From Pagrus major (Eukaryota > Chordata > Actinopteri > Spariformes > Sparidae): a stretch of DNA of 64,000 nt. A program made the translations under genes and the position numbers. Location of the stretch: positions 17,399,113 through 17,463,112 of the forward strand of contig NC_133223.1 of assembly GCF_040436345.1 (NCBI RefSeq), read 5' to 3'. Within the stretch, counting starts at the first letter, position 1. Each line of letters begins with the position of its first letter. A model generated the notes under the pieces. That model did no database searches. It worked only from the letters and a program-made list of their open reading frames with translations, and was not told where the DNA came from. This document shows positions 29,247 to 39,535 of the stretch, piece by piece.

Positions 29247-30023
29247 AGAATTAAAAATGTGATCCTCTCAAAGCATAAAGCTGTTTTATTCTACACTGAA
29301 TAATTGAACTTGTCTTCAATGCATTTTCATTCAAATCAGCTCATTTTCATACAGAATTATGCAGATCACATAAAATATTTAAATGATTGTATTAAAAGTC
29401 AGCATGTTTTAGGGAGGAAAACACTTTTTGTTCAAAATTTCCAAATGTTATTACATTACAACTATTTTAAAGGCTTGATACATGAATAGGTTGTGCGGTG
29501 CAGGGAGCTGCAGTGGGGGAGATGAAAGAAAGAAAGAGCTCACCCAGGGTTAAAATGGCCGCCATCCACTGACTACTGAGGTGATTTGTAGCCCATTGTA
29601 GTAGCTCATAGCCAAAATCCATGAATGAAACAGGATGAAATCAACTTAAAAGCGACGCTATTGGAGGATTTAGGGTAATACTCGCGTGCTGAGTCACATT
29701 CAGTTAATTGTCTGAAACTTTTCTGTGTGACCGAGAGACCTGCACGGGTTTAAAGTCGCTGATGATTTCTGATGCGCTCTCAAATCCGAGGATGTATCAT
29801 CTCAGAAAATGTGAACACAGAAGGTTTTTTTTCTTTCTTTCTTTTTCTTTAAACTCTCCCCACCATTACAGATTGGGGCTGCTCGGTTTGAAATGTGTTA
29901 CTTGGATTTGGAATGCAAATGCTTTGTTCACAAGGAGGAGGGATCAGCGAGGAGCCTGAAAGCGACGAGTTTTTGATTAATGAGCTTTGAAATGGCTCTC
30001 CAGGAGCAATAAAGGATGAACTG

Positions 30024-30064
<41 letters not shown>

Positions 30065-30089
30065 GCACACACACACATATATACACACG
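30024..30089 (+). repeat. Compound (CT)n(CA)n microsatellite
   Basis: CT run followed by CA run with a few interruptions, 3' of the hoxd3a poly(A) candidate. It produces only low-complexity open frames. Confidence 0.9.
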
Positions 30090-30240
30090 CACATCCATCG
30101 TTGCATCATTCCCAAAGTCAAAGCATGTTTTTTTCTTTCTTTCTTTTTGTTTTGTTTGTTTTTTTGTTTGTTTTATTGTCACCAATCTGCTCTGCCAGAC
30201 ACAGGACACATTTCTCTACTTCCAATTTATAAAAAAATGA

Positions 30241-30610
30241 TTTTTGAAGATGAGTCTCAGTGTGCACCAATCAATTAGACAGCCAGTGATTAGGCTTATA
30301 GGAAAATGGAGCTTATATTCTCTTGTCCCGGCTCATGGGGAGGTAATCATGTGGCCGAGACTAAAAAAAAAAAAAAGATAAGTGACATGTGGAAGATGCA
30401 AAAGGCCCTCATCCCAATTGAACATCAATAACCTGCAGAGGCTTTTCTACCGCTGAAATGCACTTTGCATTGGAAGCATAGAGCCGTCTGATGAGTTTTA
30501 GATATCCTGGTGTCTAATTATTGATCGGCTCTCCCTGTTTGGACCGTACAGTACAGCTGTGGAGTCAATAAGAGTCCTCTGTATTGTTGCCTGACAGTTT
30601 CAAAAGGAAT
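30241..30610. promoter_or_regulatory. Candidate conserved non-coding element 3' of hoxd3a
   Basis: High information content and dense in Hox/Pbx/Meis-type words: ACCAATCAATTAGACAG, GTGATTAGG, CTAATTATTGATCGG and TGACAG. It lies just beyond the hoxd3a poly(A) candidate. Conservation itself cannot be judged here. Confidence 0.4.
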
Positions 30611-30683
30611 GAAAACAATCAGAAACAAACAAACAAACAAAAAAAGATCAATAAAATGCAATAAAAAATACAAGTTTGAGCAC

Positions 30684-30689
30684 TTTATT
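30684..30689 (-). terminator. Candidate hoxd3a poly(A) signal
   Basis: AATAAA on the minus strand followed by GTGCTC and an A/T-rich stretch, about 960 nt after the hoxd3a stop. Other weaker matches lie between here and the stop, so the 3' end is only a candidate. Confidence 0.45.
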
Positions 30690-30998
30690 TACAAAATGTT
30701 AAACACAATAAAATATAACATTTCAATATCATTAGGGTTTCATAAATTTATGGATATCCAACTGAATGGAATAACAATGGAAGACGAAATAAAGAATAGC
30801 AATGGACTACACGAAATGACATGCTGGTGTGTATAATATTTCATACTTCGATAGTCTACGTTTTGTTTAAGGTTTGACACAAGATTAACCATGGACATAT
30901 AGTGGTGTTTATACACTATAAAATGCCCCATTTATCCCAGATTTACAATTAGAAATGCTCTTTATCAACAATACACTGCGAGTCATAGCATTTTCCAA

Positions 30999-31005
30999 AC
31001 CCTGT
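30999..31005 (-). promoter_or_regulatory. miR-10 7-mer target site in the hoxd3a 3' UTR
   Basis: The transcript reads ACAGGGU followed by U, a 7mer-m8 match to the miR-10 seed, about 640 nt after the hoxd3a stop and before the candidate poly(A) signal at 30684. Group-3 Hox genes are reported miR-10 targets in zebrafish (hoxb3a). Confidence 0.5.
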
Positions 31006-31566
31006 TTTGCCAACACTTTCCAAGTGCACTGATCTGTCCAATCTTACAAAAAACTCCACACTTATAAATACTCGCATAGAAACGATAAATAATGTGCAAT
31101 ACAAAAGTTATTAAATAATAAATATGCTATATGCTAGTACGAAAAGATTATGCCAAAAAAAATAAAAATAATACAAAATAAATAAATAGGAGGATGCCCG
31201 TGAGGAGAGTGAGATCCTGACAAACAGACGAGAAAATTTCCCCTAAAAGTCCTTCTTCTCTAAAGATGAGCTTCTACTTTTCGTGATCTACAAGACTTAC
31301 CTTCAAGTAACGGCATGAAATATTCAGTCAAAAAAAAAAAATTTGCGCATTGCACTTAAGAAAAACCCAAAAAAAGTAACACCAGGCTAGTCTGCCTCTG
31401 CGCATCCTCAAATATTCAAGAGAAATGGACAAAGCTGTATTATTTAGAAAATAATTACACAATAGCATTAATAGTAATATCAATAATACTGTAATAATAC
31501 ACACGACTCGCTTGGAGTGTAGTTATTAGACTAGTGAGGTAATAAAAAGAGCGCAACATAATTTTG

Positions 31567-31634
31567 GCACACATACACACACGCGCGCACGCACCCACAC
31601 GCACGCACGCACACACACACACACACACACACAC
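31567..31634 (+). repeat. (CA)n/(CG)n microsatellite in the hoxd3a 3' UTR
   Basis: CA-rich run with GC interruptions, beginning 13 nt after the hoxd3a stop codon on the transcribed strand, so it is part of the 3' UTR as a GU-rich run. Confidence 0.85.
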
Positions 31635-31646
31635 CGGAACCACATA

Positions 31647-32490
31647 TTACAAATGCGTGAGTTTAGGCGCTTCCTGAATCCTTCCCTGAGACGCTTGGTG
31701 AGAGGTGAGGTCTGTGTATGTGGGATGGGGATCACAGGGTCCATGATGGTGGTTTCCTGGGATCTGAGCGGCACAGCTGTAGTCCACGCTGGTGGATGAG
31801 GGGTGGGGAAGATGGCCGAGGTTGAACATGGGGCCCGAGGCTGGCATGGAATCAACAAAATTCCCACCCACGTAAACGGGGCTGCCTTGCAAATTGGCGT
31901 TGGCAAAGCCGCCGTTGCTCTGCATGCCGTGGTGTTCGTACTCGGCGCCCGGGTACCTCTTCTGTTGCGGGATGCAGCCACCCAAGGGCGCCGTGTACGC
32001 GGCCAAGCCGTACATGTTCTGCTGGGGTTTGGCGAAGGACGGGGGCGAGGGCGCGTCATAGCTGAGGCCGTTCTGGAGCTGGCCCGAGTATCCAATGTGA
32101 TTCGGGCCACTCAGCGGCGGGCTTCTGTCCGGGGAGTGTCCCAGGGGAGAGTGTGCGAGTCCTTTAGACTTCTGGTCCTTTTTGTATTTCATCCTCCTGT
32201 TTTGAAACCAGATCTTTATTTGGCGCTCGGTGAGGTTCAACAGATTCGCCATCTCCACTCTCCGAGGGCGACAAAGGTAGCGGTTAAAGTGAAACTCCTT
32301 CTCCAGCTCCACAAGTTGCGCGCTCGTGTAGGCAGTTCTGACCCGCTTGGAGGCTGGTCCCGGCGGGCTCTTCTCATCACTCACCTCTCCACCACCTGTG
32401 AAGGAACACACAGAGCCATTTTATTACCAAAGCAATCATAAACTGTAAGCACAACAAGGCCCAGTCCACCCCCACCCTCCTCTTCCCTCT

Positions 32491-32538
<48 letters not shown>

Positions 32539-33003
32539 TCCATCCTGATCTCTACCTGAGGTGGTGCAGTTGTTGCTCTTCTGCTTGGCGTTCTGCCGGG
32601 TCTCCTTCATCCAGGGGAAGATCTGCTTGGTGAGGGCAGGTGTGGCGCTGTTGGAGGCGCCGCCGGATGGAGATTTCTTCTTCTGGGTTGCAGAGCTGTT
32701 GGAGCTGGGAGAGGATGCGGACAGCGGAGGAGCCTGCTGCTCCACGATACTCGTTGCCTGGCTGCTGCTGCTGCTGCTCTGACTGCTGCTCTGCCGCATG
32801 CAGTCCCCGTTCAGGTCACTGTCTTTGAGGGTCGGTGGCCGGACAGAGGAGGTCTGGATGGGACACACCGAGCCCTGGTAGTCACTGTCGATGTTAGCAG
32901 TAGGGTAGGACTGGTGAGCGGGGCCATAGTTGTAGGAGTCAGGTTTGGGGTAGGTGTAGCCTCCAAAAAGTCCAGAGTTATCGTAGTATGTTGCTTTCTG
33001 CAT
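31647..33003 (-). CDS. hoxd3a: Homeobox protein Hox-D3a (two coding exons)
   Basis: Proboscipedia-class (Hox3) homeodomain transcription factor acting in hindbrain and neural-crest or cervical patterning. Exon 1 runs 33003-32556 (donor CTCAG|GTAGAG) and exon 2 runs 32395-31647 (acceptor TTCACAG|GTGGTGG). The split codon becomes glycine and the product is 398 residues. The start [20 protein letters not shown] matches vertebrate Hox3. The hexapeptide IFPWM is at 128-132. The homeodomain is about 165-224 and carries the Hox3 hallmark [21 protein letters not shown]. The long C-terminal region keeps HOXD3 blocks ([37 protein letters not shown]) and ends EAPKLTHL. A serine/glutamine run near residues 73-85 is CTG/CAG encoded. 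The intron is only 160 bp, and 42 bp of it is an AC/GT dinucleotide run. Predicted non-coding 5' exons lie at about 35.0 and 36.9 kb. Confidence 0.97.
32494..32535 (+). repeat. (AC)21 inside the 160-bp hoxd3a intron
   Basis: Perfect AC run of 42 bp, read as GU in the pre-mRNA, starting about 20 nt after the splice donor. It makes up about a quarter of the intron. Confidence 0.92.
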
Positions 33004-33105
33004 TTTGTGGATTCAAAGCCAATAAGGAAGTGCAACTCTATCCAATGGCATGGATGTTGTTTATTCACGTGATTGGTGTTTCCCACCGTTGCTCCAGTCT
33101 GTGAC
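33004..33105 (-). other. hoxd3a: Predicted hoxd3a 5' UTR part of coding exon 1, with splice acceptor
   Basis: Immediately upstream of the hoxd3a ATG, a good acceptor reads TTTCTCTTTATAG|GTCACAG on the minus strand, placing the exon boundary at 33105. A plausible branch site (CTCTGAT) lies about 20 nt before it. This fits vertebrate Hox3 genes, which have several non-coding 5' exons. A proximal promoter inside this same stretch (CACGTGATTGG at 33066-33076) is the alternative reading; both could be used. Confidence 0.6.
33066..33076 (-). promoter_or_regulatory. hoxd3a proximal E-box/CCAAT module
   Basis: CACGTG directly followed by ATTGG (an inverted CCAAT box), about 63 bp upstream of the hoxd3a ATG. 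E-boxes of this type bind USF and CCAAT boxes bind NF-Y; both factors are established regulators of the Hoxb4 promoter. Confidence 0.5.
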
Positions 33106-33742
33106 CTATAAAGAGAAATACATCAGAGTCGTCTGGGCACACATGAATAAGGCCCACACTCATTATAGCTGCAGCTTCCTCAACATCAATCCACCGACTG
33201 GCTGAGATTCATGCTTTAAATAATTCACAATAAACCAGGAGAATCACTCTACTTGGCCCTCTAGATTATCTATTAAATTATAAATCACCAGCTGCCTCTA
33301 CAGTGTCTGGAGCAGTGACACATCTCCCAGCTCCAGATCTGAGCCCGTCCGACTCATTTCTTTCTTGGCACAAAACAGTTAAAGTTTAACTTGCGCTAAA
33401 AGCGACCCTCTGGGAGGCTTTAGGAGTCCCTCACAAAATGAGCTGAATCAGCATTTGACACACACATACACACAATACCCTTTTCACTAATCACAAGGCC
33501 TGACAAAGCCCGTCATGCATTGTTCCCTGTAGCAAGAAATATATAGCCCACCAACCAAGGCCGCGCGCATGCGTTTGGATCACATGTTTACGCACAGAGA
33601 GAGGCTCGATATTAATCCTCCTCCTCTGGTGTTTGTTATTAATGTTAATATCAAAAGAGAGAGATAGAGAGGGGAAGTAAATATGATGTTTCATTAGACT
33701 CAACACAGATATTTCAGCTGCTTGTTCATGCAAAATTAATTT

Positions 33743-34098
33743 TTAAAGGTGCACTCTGTAGTTTTGGGGAAGAAATTTAAAGCAGAAGAGAAAGATCTTC
33801 ACTGACTGATTTTAAAAAAAACTGAATAAACAAACTCTTTCTTTTCATGGCTGAATAAACTGCATAAACAAACTGATTTTAAAGGACAACACAGTTTCAT
33901 ACTGTTTCACTTTGTTTATATTTGGCGGACCCTGCCACCTTTCTATCTACAAACCATATTTTCCTCTGAGAACAGCTCGTTTATTCAGCTATGGAGAAAA
34001 TAAATATGTATGAGTTTGTATCATTACCTCATTAATATTGTAAATATTAAAATTCTGAGTTTGAATCTCTTCTCCAAAACTACATAGTGCCCCTTTAA
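33743..34098 (+). mobile_element. MITE family A, copy 2, upstream of hoxd3a
   Basis: Ends TTAAAGGTGCACTCTGTAG and CTACATAGTGCCCCTTTAA are inverted repeats about 30 bp long, with TTAA at both outer edges. It lies 740 bp upstream of the hoxd3a start codon, inside the predicted last 5' UTR intron. The internal core is shared with copies 1 and 3. Confidence 0.8.
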
Positions 34099-34993
34099 TT
34101 CTAAACAAGAACATTTAATTATTGTGATTCTGGTGGATATTTTCTATGTCAGCCACGTTTGTTTTAAGAATATAAATAAGTAACGCTTGCTTTGTAACTA
34201 AGCTGAAACAGAAATATCAAAGGGCCCTGCTTGCTTGCTTGCTTGCTTGTACTGTATGTTGGTGGCTTGAGGAGGTGCAGCCCGCGCCGTGCATAACAAT
34301 TGCACCTGTCAGTGTGGACCGCGGCAAAATTTATGACCGCAAATGTTATGGTTGTAAACGGCCTCAGAGAGGAATGAAAAGCAAAACACTCCTCGAGACT
34401 CGCAGCCCCTCAGAAGTGTAAAACTAAGCGTAGGAGGAAGGCAAGGGAAAGAATTTCATACTCGGCGACTTCTCCCGTGCAGAGGCTCGGTTTATAAATG
34501 ATGCCTCCATTCTGGCTCAGCGCGAGTCTGCAGCCAAACGAGCCGGGGCGAGGTGAAACACTGGAGATATTTCAGGCAGGGGATGTTTGGTGAGGACGCG
34601 TTAAAATGTAGAGAAATCCAGGGATGAAGCGGTGAAACTGTTCCTGATTTTATTACTTTTATAATTTGCATGTTTTTCAGTTAATGTGTGAGAACAATGC
34701 AAAGATTATTCATGTTTTTTTTTTGGTTTGTTTGTTTGTTTTTACAGTTGTTTTTCTTGTGGATAAATAGTTTTAGGCTTTTTTTTTTTTTTTGAATGGG
34801 ACTCTGGCCTGCGCAAATAATTACCCGCACAGGCTGTGTTAAAGTCATCCCTCATGTCTGTTTTGGTGATTTAAGCCTCCTGTGCCACACTGTGAGCGTT
34901 AATATGTAGCCTAATAACAAATCACCCCTTCACCTTGTTAGCAGTTGGCCGTGCTGCCTTGTCCACTCCCTTCATTAAAGAAATGTTACTCAC

Positions 34994-35053
34994 CGAAATC
35001 TGCGCAAATCTGTTTTATATCCTTCACGCATTCATCACTGCTGCCACCTCGAC
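34994..35053 (-). other. hoxd3a: Predicted 60-bp non-coding internal exon of hoxd3a
   Basis: On the minus strand a very strong acceptor (TTATTTCTCTTGCAG|GTCGAGG) is followed 60 bp later by a very strong donor (GATTTCG|GTGAGT). The two together define a small exon upstream of hoxd3a. It would splice to the acceptor at 33105. It contains two overlapping ATGs. The second (35031-35029) opens a frame that, after splicing, stays open past the hoxd3a start codon to 32811. The splice sites are seen directly; use in transcripts is inferred. Confidence 0.6.
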
Positions 35054-35422
35054 CTGCAAGAGAAATAAAATAAGTGTTTTTTCCCCTTTTTAATTCACAT
35101 TCAAACATGGGCCTCCAATTCGACGCATACAAGCAGAATTTATACAAAGAAAATAAAGATCAGGACAATTATTCTCCATCATTTAAAAAACAAAGCTCAA
35201 GTAAAAAAATATATATATTTTAATTCAAATTATTCCTGAGCTAATAAGATGTATTTTCTCATTTCATCTGATGTTTTCCCTTTTTTTCATTTTGCTAAAT
35301 TGGACCACGTATGGCACTTTTTTTAAAAGTGAAGAAAGAGAGAGAGAAAAGTCTTACATGTGCACTTTTTTTTTTTCAGCACAAAGAGCCAGCCCAAATA
35401 TTTAGCAGTCATAAGCTTTTTT

Positions 35423-35439
35423 AGGTGACCTTTGGGTCA
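35423..35439 (+). promoter_or_regulatory. DR5 retinoic-acid response element
   Basis: AGGTGA, a 5-bp spacer (CCTTT), then GGGTCA: a direct repeat with spacing 5, the classic RAR/RXR site. It lies about 6.9 kb 3' of hoxd4a and 2.4 kb 5' of the hoxd3a start. This is the region where the mouse Hoxd4 3' neural enhancer carries a DR5 element of the same half-site type (first half-site AGGTGA). It may set the hindbrain boundary of hoxd4a and/or drive hoxd3a. Confidence 0.65.
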
Positions 35440-36555
35440 TTCAGCATTAAGTCAAAGTTTAATGAACAACGAGCAGTTTGGCTTCAAGTAGCCTCAAGTC
35501 TGAAACTAAATTCAAAGCAGCTTTTCAGCGCTGACTGAAACACAGGACCCGGCGGCCAGAGAGCAGAAATTAAACCTCAGAAAATCTTTTTTTTTCCTAA
35601 ATGTGTGAGTGAGAAAACTCTTCTGTTTTATTATCTCATCTGAGGATATTTGCTTGAAATCTCAGATTCCTTCGATGTGGGAATATTTGTTAAAGCTGGT
35701 CGATAATCTGCGCCTGAAGTGCTTTTTAAACACACTGGGCTACTAGTAGCAGACATGGTCCTCTTTTCAGACAGCAGTGTTTTTCGCCTACGCGTTGTTA
35801 CGGTAAGTTTGGTTCACACAATGGGCCGGACTCGAGTGTCGAGTGTTTATTATCCCTGTGAATCGTTTTTCTGCGGCTTAGCCCTCCAAAATCTGCTCAT
35901 ATTAACAGCTAAAACAGGCGAGAGAGGTTGAGAGTTATTGTTGGAAAAATGTTTGCTGCGTCCAGTTGATCATTGTGAGATTAAAGCGTCGATTTTATTG
36001 TAATAACATGTGTCCAAGGTCTGTTTTACGTGCAGATAAATGCGAGCTGCTCACATAATACGAAACCACAAGTAGGTTTCTGCTTTTAGTAAAAATCGGT
36101 AGAAATTCAGCACAGACGCCCCATCACGAGTATAATGTTTATAAAGATGTGGTGCACGTAAATTAAACGTTTATCCATTAAAGTGTCAGCAGATTGTTAG
36201 TAAAATGTAGAATAATCAACTTAAACATAAGCTTTTATTGTCTTTGCGACTCAGGCCTACAGAAAAATATTCACATTCAACTAAATACAAGTGAGCCAAA
36301 AAAAAATAAAAAATAAAAAACGTCTCCAAATAGAAAGAAAATCTGAACTATTTGCCTTTATCCTTGGTCACTATCCAGCCGGGCGATCCTTTCAAACATC
36401 AAATATGAATTCATGTATAAATATAACGTTGCAGCTTAACAAAGCCATACAGCTGAAACCACATAAATCACCGCAAACGCCACTGTGACGATAAGACAAC
36501 AAATTAATGTGATTTACGATCCAAGAGCCAAAAAGAAAAGTTCCTCTCCTCTCTC

Positions 36556-36599
36556 TTCTTCTTCTTCTTCTTCTTCTTCTTCTTCTTCTTCTTCTTCCT
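36556..36599 (+). repeat. (TTC)n microsatellite between hoxd3a and hoxd4a
   Basis: About 14 TTC units. Related GAA/TTC runs occur at 38043-38070, 38230-38249 and 38633-38685, all in the same intergenic interval. Confidence 0.9.
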
Positions 36600-36864
36600 C
36601 CTCCTCGGAGCCGCTTCTCATCGAAACGTGAATTCAGCTGAAAAAAGCGCAGGACTCAATCTGTCGATAATATTTGAACGCGCTTTCTCACCCCCCAAAA
36701 AATATGAATGTGCTGTAGAGGAGCCGGCTGTGTGGACTCCATATCCACCACACGGTCTCCGACATTAACAAGCATCGCCTCCTTGAGTGGAATAAATCAC
36801 ATATATTTCCTTGCATTATATTAACCCGTGGTTAAAGGTTGCTTTCTGCCATGCAGTTGCTTAC

Positions 36865-37266
36865 CTGCGAATCAATTCATCATAAAGCAGTCCCCCTCTC
36901 AGCATCAGTTCCTTTCCACGCAGTCTCTAGAATAAATCCTTCACCCTTTGTCTGTAGACAATGCTGTCCTAAACCTGATCTTGCTGTTTTTCAGACATTT
37001 CCATATACCAATGGAGACAGTATTCCCGAAAGAATGGAAGGACTCGCATTCAACTACCAATAAAAAGCGAACAAGGTATCCTTATTCCAGAAAAAAAAAA
37101 TCCCTGGCAATCAATCACCCATTGAAATATACAGGAATTCAGAGCAGGATAGGCCTGAGCACATTTGGAGCTTTAACATTAGGAGATTTTGGGGTGTTTC
37201 GGAAGCTTTGTGATGACAAATAAAGGCGCTGCCTTAAGATACAGGCATATTTGTTCACGTGATTGT
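36865..37266 (-). other. hoxd3a: Candidate distal first exon and promoter of hoxd3a
   Basis: A strong donor on the minus strand (GATTCGCAG|GTAAGC) ends a possible exon at 36865. About 390 bp upstream, at 37257-37266, is CACGTGATTG, the same E-box plus ATTG string found in the hoxd3a proximal promoter. The 5' boundary of the exon cannot be set from sequence. The adjacent intron holds a long TTC/GAA microsatellite (about 36556-36599). The donor is good, but the exon assignment is inference. Confidence 0.35.
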
Positions 37267-38632
37267 TCTCTTCTTCAACCGAGCCTTACCTCACCAATCC
37301 ATTTTGATAAAGGGTGGCGTTTATTTCCTCATCTGAGCTGTGTGAAAATGTTGCACTGCCTATTTCTTTTCATCTCCTTCTGAATTTTGTGAGGATTGGA
37401 GCTCGCCTGCACTTAAACACAAGCATTACGTGCTATTTGTTGAGGTACTGAGGATGAGAGATGCTGTCTCAGAGAGGTGGCTTCAGCGTCTTTAGTGCAG
37501 CGTGTGTGCCTATATTTTCACCAATTTATGTGCAATTTAAGTGTGATTGCAGCTTTTAAATTTTTTTTGCATTTTCTCCTATATAAACAGTCCGCAATTT
37601 CACAATAAAACGCGTAAAGTGGGCCTTAAACGCACCACATTGAAGTATTTACGGATAATATTCTCAAACGCTACTAATTACACTTTCTGTCTGTGTCCTA
37701 TTAAGTCGCCCAATGATGTTTCATGTGCACTTCTTTTGTTTTAAAAATGATTCATGAAATAAACGACATGTGGTGTTGTTTTTTTTCTTCTTCCAGCTGG
37801 GACTGGATTGTATTCAAATAAACCACATTATCATCTTTTGTTTGTTGTGTCTGTCCTCACTCAAACGCTGCTGAAACACAAAGGGATGGAGAGAAGTGTC
37901 CTCTCCTGCATTGTTTTTCAATATTAACAATAGCACGGTTTGATATCCAATAAATAAATATATTGGGAAAAGACCAGGATGAATTGGAAGAGGAAGAATT
38001 CGGAGCCGCAGAGAGCGTCGGCTGTGTTCAGCGGTGGGTTATCTAAGAAGAAGAAGCAGAAGAAGAAGGATGCAGGACTGGTAGCGACGCAGCATATGTT
38101 CAGAGGGGTAATAAAAGTGAAAGATTTACAGTTTTCGCCCGGCCCCCCAACAGCCTCGCACCCTTTCAGGAATTACTGGGAATGATTTACAAGGAGGCAG
38201 AACTGTCAGCCTGCCCCAAAACTTCAGAGACTTCTTCTTCTTCTTCTTCGACTTGGAAAATCAGAATCAAATCTCCCCCCGCGAACAATAAAAACAGCAG
38301 AAATCGACTCTCACGCAAAGAAGCAAAATAAAAACAAGCTGCTGTTTATCTCGTGTTGAAAACTTGCACAACATAAAAGACACGTTCACTTATACTTTGC
38401 GAGCAAGATACAAGAATGTTGAATTTTACTTGTCTTTAAAAAAAATAGAATAAAAATTGTTAAAATGATTGCGAATAAAGACTGAGTGGGCCCAGTGTGT
38501 CCGAGAGAGCATCCATAAATACATGTCACTACCCTTTAGTTTTTACCATTTATCCTATCAGTCCCTTTCGACATATACAAGCGAGCTCAAAAAAGAAAAA
38601 AAAAACTACCATTTGTGATATATTAAATCAAA

Positions 38633-38685
38633 AAGAAGAAGAAGAAGAAGAAGAAGCAGGAGAAGAAGAAGCAGAAGAAGAAGAC
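38633..38685 (+). repeat. (GAA)n microsatellite
   Basis: GAA-rich run with GCA interruptions; opposite strand sense to the TTC run 2 kb away. Non-coding. Confidence 0.85.
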
Positions 38686-38810
38686 ATGCACACAGCGACT
38701 AAGCACAGCCTCAGAGCGCACACACCAAAGGCAGCAATTTATCAAATATCACGACATTTGATATCGTCATTTACCAGCTCGGCCAACATGGAAAATGCTG
38801 AAATATTTAC

Positions 38811-38997
38811 CTACCCAAGCATCCATCGGTTCGGATGTGTCGCTAAAGTGCGGGGCTGTAACGCTTGAAGCCGGGTATCGGATATTATTTTCTTGGGGGA
38901 TCTCTTCAGTTTTCAAGTCTGATAGAGTCCTTGCGATTAATGACGACGCCGTGTTTCTAGGGGGACGTGCTGCATTAATTATTTAGACAATCACGTG
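38811..38997 (-). other. Candidate alternative distal promoter and exon of hoxd3a
   Basis: An E-box in the context ACAATCACGTGGTC (CACGTG at 38992-38997) resembles the hoxd9a promoter string ATCACGTGGTC. On the minus strand, about 180 bp downstream, a possible donor GGGTAG|GTAAAT ends at 38811. The interval is moderately GC-rich and contains no coding frame. This may be another 5' exon of hoxd3a or simply an enhancer. Confidence 0.25.
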
Positions 38998-39440
38998 GTC
39001 GAGAATAGAGAGCGGAGTGGTATAGTCTCTGGATTATATCTCTGAATGCAGACAGCGCACTTTAATATATCTTAGGGGGGTTGTCTGGCTTCGGAGAGGC
39101 TTCTGCGAGAAAACAGCTGGAAATCAAATATGGCCGGATGGAGAGCGACGACGTTGTATTCCTGCACTGGGTGCAGTGTCATTGAAAATGGCACTGCCTT
39201 TGGCTCCCATTTATTGCTGTTCAGACATGTAGGTCAGTGTGGCTACACACTGTACGTTGTAGTAGGCTGCTCTGACCTGATAACTGCTGGAGGAAACTGG
39301 GATGTGTTTTCATTTGATTTCACGTTTGAATAAAAGAGAAAACCACAGCTTGTGTTTGATATGAGACGGATTTAAAATAAAAAACCTTATATTAAATATA
39401 TGTATATTAGTTAGATTAGTTGTCCAATTGTGCCAATAGC

Positions 39441-39535
39441 ACCCCCCCCCCCTCCCCTCCCATCCCCCACTCCTCTCACTCATCCCCCCCCCCCTCCCTC
39501 CCTCTCTCCCCCCCTCTCCCTCTCATCCTCCCCTC
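39441..39535 (+). repeat. 95-bp polypyrimidine tract with G-quadruplex potential
   Basis: Almost pure C/T with C-runs of 4 to 12. The minus strand therefore has many G-runs, consistent with G-quadruplex or triplex structure. It lies about 450 bp from the E-box at 38992, between hoxd3a and hoxd4a. Confidence 0.85.

Larger units (their letters stand above)
26362..30240. other. 3' flank of hoxd3a
   Basis: No coding gene. It includes MITE copy 1 and a minus-strand AATAAA at 27072-27077. At 28415-28427 the minus strand reads ATTGGATAAAAGG (an inverted CCAAT box touching a TATA-like string). This is where tetrapods carry hoxd1; I see no homeodomain remnant. Confidence 0.4.

Noticed and set aside
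31526-32110. 194-codon minus-strand frame overlapping hoxd3a exon 2
   Set aside because: Alternate-frame shadow rich in P, R, S and T that ends in a microsatellite-encoded CV run; hoxd3a itself occupies the region.
31803-32441. 212-codon open frame on the plus strand
   Set aside because: Antisense shadow of hoxd3a exon 2, created by the GC-rich homeodomain and tail.
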